Shown: positions 6,670 through 8,025 of the stretch, one piece after another
Numbering within the stretch: position 1 is the stretch's first letter
How the letters are laid out: each line of letters starts with the position of its first letter
Assembly (NCBI GenBank): GCA_947478655.1
Contig: CANJWU010000044.1
Location: forward strand, 1-8,025
Direction: 5' to 3'
DNA from: Sphingobacteriales bacterium
Lineage (GTDB): Bacteria; Bacteroidota; Bacteroidia; Sphingobacteriales; Sphingobacteriaceae
DNA: 8,025 nucleotides
Program-made: the position numbers and the translations under genes
Notes under the pieces: generated by a model
What the model was told of the DNA's origin: nothing
Databases searched by the model: none
The model's input: the letters and a program-made list of their open reading frames with translations, nothing else

Positions 6670-8025
6670 ATGAAAAATTGGCACTTGCTATTTGTTTCCA
6701 TATTAATTTTGCTTTCTAGCAATGCCATTTGTCAAGGACAAACCAACGAAAAGCTTGCAGCACAATACCTGTCTAATGGTGAAACAGATAAAGCTGTAAT
6801 TCTTTTAGAACAAATATACTTAAAAGACCTTTCGAATGAGCAAAATTATCGCTCCTATGTAAACTCATTGTTACAAATAAAGCAATTTGAAAAAGCCGAA
6901 AAAGTCATCAAAAAAAGACCTAGGAAATTTTATCCGCAAGCTATTTATCATTTCGATTTAGGAAATTTATTGTTAAAACAAGGCGAAAACAATAAAGCAG
7001 CTAAAGAATTTGAAAAATCAATTACAGCAGTCGATGATAATATGGCCAATGCGACGCTCATTATTGCTAATTTATTTGAAATAAATGAATTAGATTTTAT
7101 AAAAAAACTCATCGCGAATCAGCGTTTAAAAAACAACAATCCCAGTTTATTTTTCAATGAACTCAGCAAAGTTAATTTTATTCAAAATAATAAATCTGCC
7201 ATCATCGAAGAACAATTAGATTTTGTTCAAGCAGGTTTAATTTCTATACAACAAGCCCAAAATGCTTTCAGTGATTACCTCACAGAACAAAATGAATTAC
7301 AATTACTCAGAAATGTATTACTCAAAAAATCACAGCTCAACCCTAATTTTGGATTTTATAACGAACTGCTTAGTTGGGTTTATATTCAGTTAAAAGATTA
7401 TGAAGCAGGATTAACACAAAACATTGCATTGGATCGAATCAAAAGAGCGGAAGGAGAAACCATTTTAAACTATGCAGCAATATGTAAAGAAAATGGCGCA
7501 TTCGATGTGGCCATCAAAGCCTATCAATATATTATTACCCAGGCAATAGACAATGAATATTTGGCTAAAGCTAAACTTGATTTATTGCTTACACAAAAAT
7601 CCAAAGCAATTACTTTAAACCAAAACCCTCAAGCACTTTTAGCACTTAAACCCCTGTTTGAAAATTATATTCAATTAAATGATGGAGGGAATAACGCGGC
7701 AATGGCAAGAAAGGCTTACGCAGAATTATTGGCCTATCAATTACAAGAGCCTAATTTAGCGACTAGCGTGTTAGAAAAAATAATAGAAGACCAAATTGGC
7801 AAAGCCAATTTCATCAATGAATGTAAATTAGTTTTAGGTGATGTTTATTTAATGACGGGTGAAATTTGGGAAGCAGCTTTATTATATGGACAAGTTGATA
7901 AAGCCAATAAAGACGAGCCTATTGGACAATTAGCTAAATTTAAGAACGCGCAATTAGCCTATTATACTTCCGAATTTGAATGGGCAAAATCACAACTAGA
8001 TATTTTAAAATCTTCTACCTCTCAA
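6670..8025 (+). CDS. Exported tetratricopeptide-repeat protein, 3' end beyond window
   Basis: An open frame runs from ATG 6670 to the right edge, 452 codons without a stop. An in-frame TAA at 6637 and no ATG between make 6670 the first possible start. Residues 1-22 look like a signal peptide (Lys2, hydrophobic LLFVSILILLSS, then NAICQGQ), so the protein is probably periplasmic or attached to the outer membrane. The rest is helical with TPR-like units, clearest at about 26-57, 58-90, 92-125, 229-260, 264-297, 384-415 and 420-448; typical motifs are LGNLLLKQGENNKAAKEFEKSI (98-119, central residues) and YYTSEFEWAKSQLDIL near the end. That last stretch matches from memory a widespread Bacteroidota TPR protein of about 600 residues, so roughly a quarter may lie outside the window. 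TPR arrays bind other proteins; the partner is unknown. It is divergent from the kinase gene, which makes it a candidate target of that system, but no operator is visible. Confidence 0.85.
   Translation, partial: MKNWHLLFVSILILLSSNAICQGQTNEKLAAQYLSNGETDKAVILLEQIYLKDLSNEQNYRSYVNSLLQIKQFEKAEKVIKKRPRKFYPQAIYHFDLGNLLLKQGENNKAAKEFEKSITAVDDNMANATLIIANLFEINELDFIKKLIANQRLKNNNPSLFFNELSKVNFIQNNKSAIIEEQLDFVQAGLISIQQAQNAFSDYLTEQNELQLLRNVLLKKSQLNPNFGFYNELLSWVYIQLKDYEAGLTQNIALDRIKRAEGETILNYAAICKENGAFDVAIKAYQYIITQAIDNEYLAKAKLDLLLTQKSKAITLNQNPQALLALKPLFENYIQLNDGGNNAAMARKAYAELLAYQLQEPNLATSVLEKIIEDQIGKANFINECKLVLGDVYLMTGEIWEAALLYGQVDKANKDEPIGQLAKFKNAQLAYYTSEFEWAKSQLDILKSSTSQ

Noticed and set aside
6670..6735. 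TPR protein as a lipoprotein, because of Cys21 after the signal sequence
   Set aside because: The residues before the cysteine are NAI, with Ile at -1; a lipobox needs a small residue there. A signal peptidase I substrate is more likely.
1..8025. CRISPR array, tRNA or rRNA genes, insertion sequences, or phage and defence genes
   Set aside because: No regularly spaced repeats, no transposase- or integrase-like frames, no cloverleaf or rRNA-like sequence, and nearly all bases are covered by ordinary chromosomal genes.

Overview
This AT-rich window most likely comes from a Bacteroidota chromosome, probably a Sphingobacteriales- or Chitinophagales-like lineage. The signs are very low GC, starts without a Shine-Dalgarno motif, two exact copies of the Bacteroidota -7 box TAnnTTTG upstream of genes, a HAMP-less histidine kinase with an NNLTHEFKTP H-box, a DUF4440 protein ending in a DHSS tail and a secreted TPR protein of a type common in this phylum. 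I cannot name the genus from sequence alone.

Layout. (1) Bases 1-1518, minus strand: a small secreted NTF2-like (DUF4440-type) protein, followed after one base by a multi-membrane-span GT-C glycosyltransferase that runs off the left edge. (2) Bases 1564-4166, plus strand: a tight three-gene unit of a membrane-anchored calcineurin-like phosphoesterase, a UbiA-like membrane protein whose first Asp-rich motif is eroded, and a small DUF6265-like lipoprotein. (3) Bases 4168-6582, minus strand: a two-component system, kinase first and OmpR/PhoB-type regulator second. It converges on unit 2 with one base between the stop codons. (4) Base 6670 to the right edge, plus strand: an exported TPR protein, divergent from the kinase and cut by the window end.

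Functionally this is a set of cell-envelope genes. The first two modules act at or across the inner membrane, by sugar transfer from a lipid carrier and by phosphoester or prenyl chemistry. The kinase carries a periplasmic sensor of about 260 residues that I do not recognise. The regulator may have its own promoter in the 30-base gap after the kinase gene, giving an almost leaderless mRNA. No stretch over 300 bases lacks a gene. The real intergenic gaps are about 45-78 bases (near 1519-1563), 15 bases (3657-3671), 30 bases (4861-4890) and 87 bases (6583-6669).

I found no mobile element, CRISPR array, tRNA, rRNA, phage gene or defence system. The window looks like ordinary core or lineage-specific chromosome, and I see no clear undescribed system. 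The items most worth a second look are the degenerate UbiA homologue within its three-gene unit and the orphan sensor domain of the kinase.
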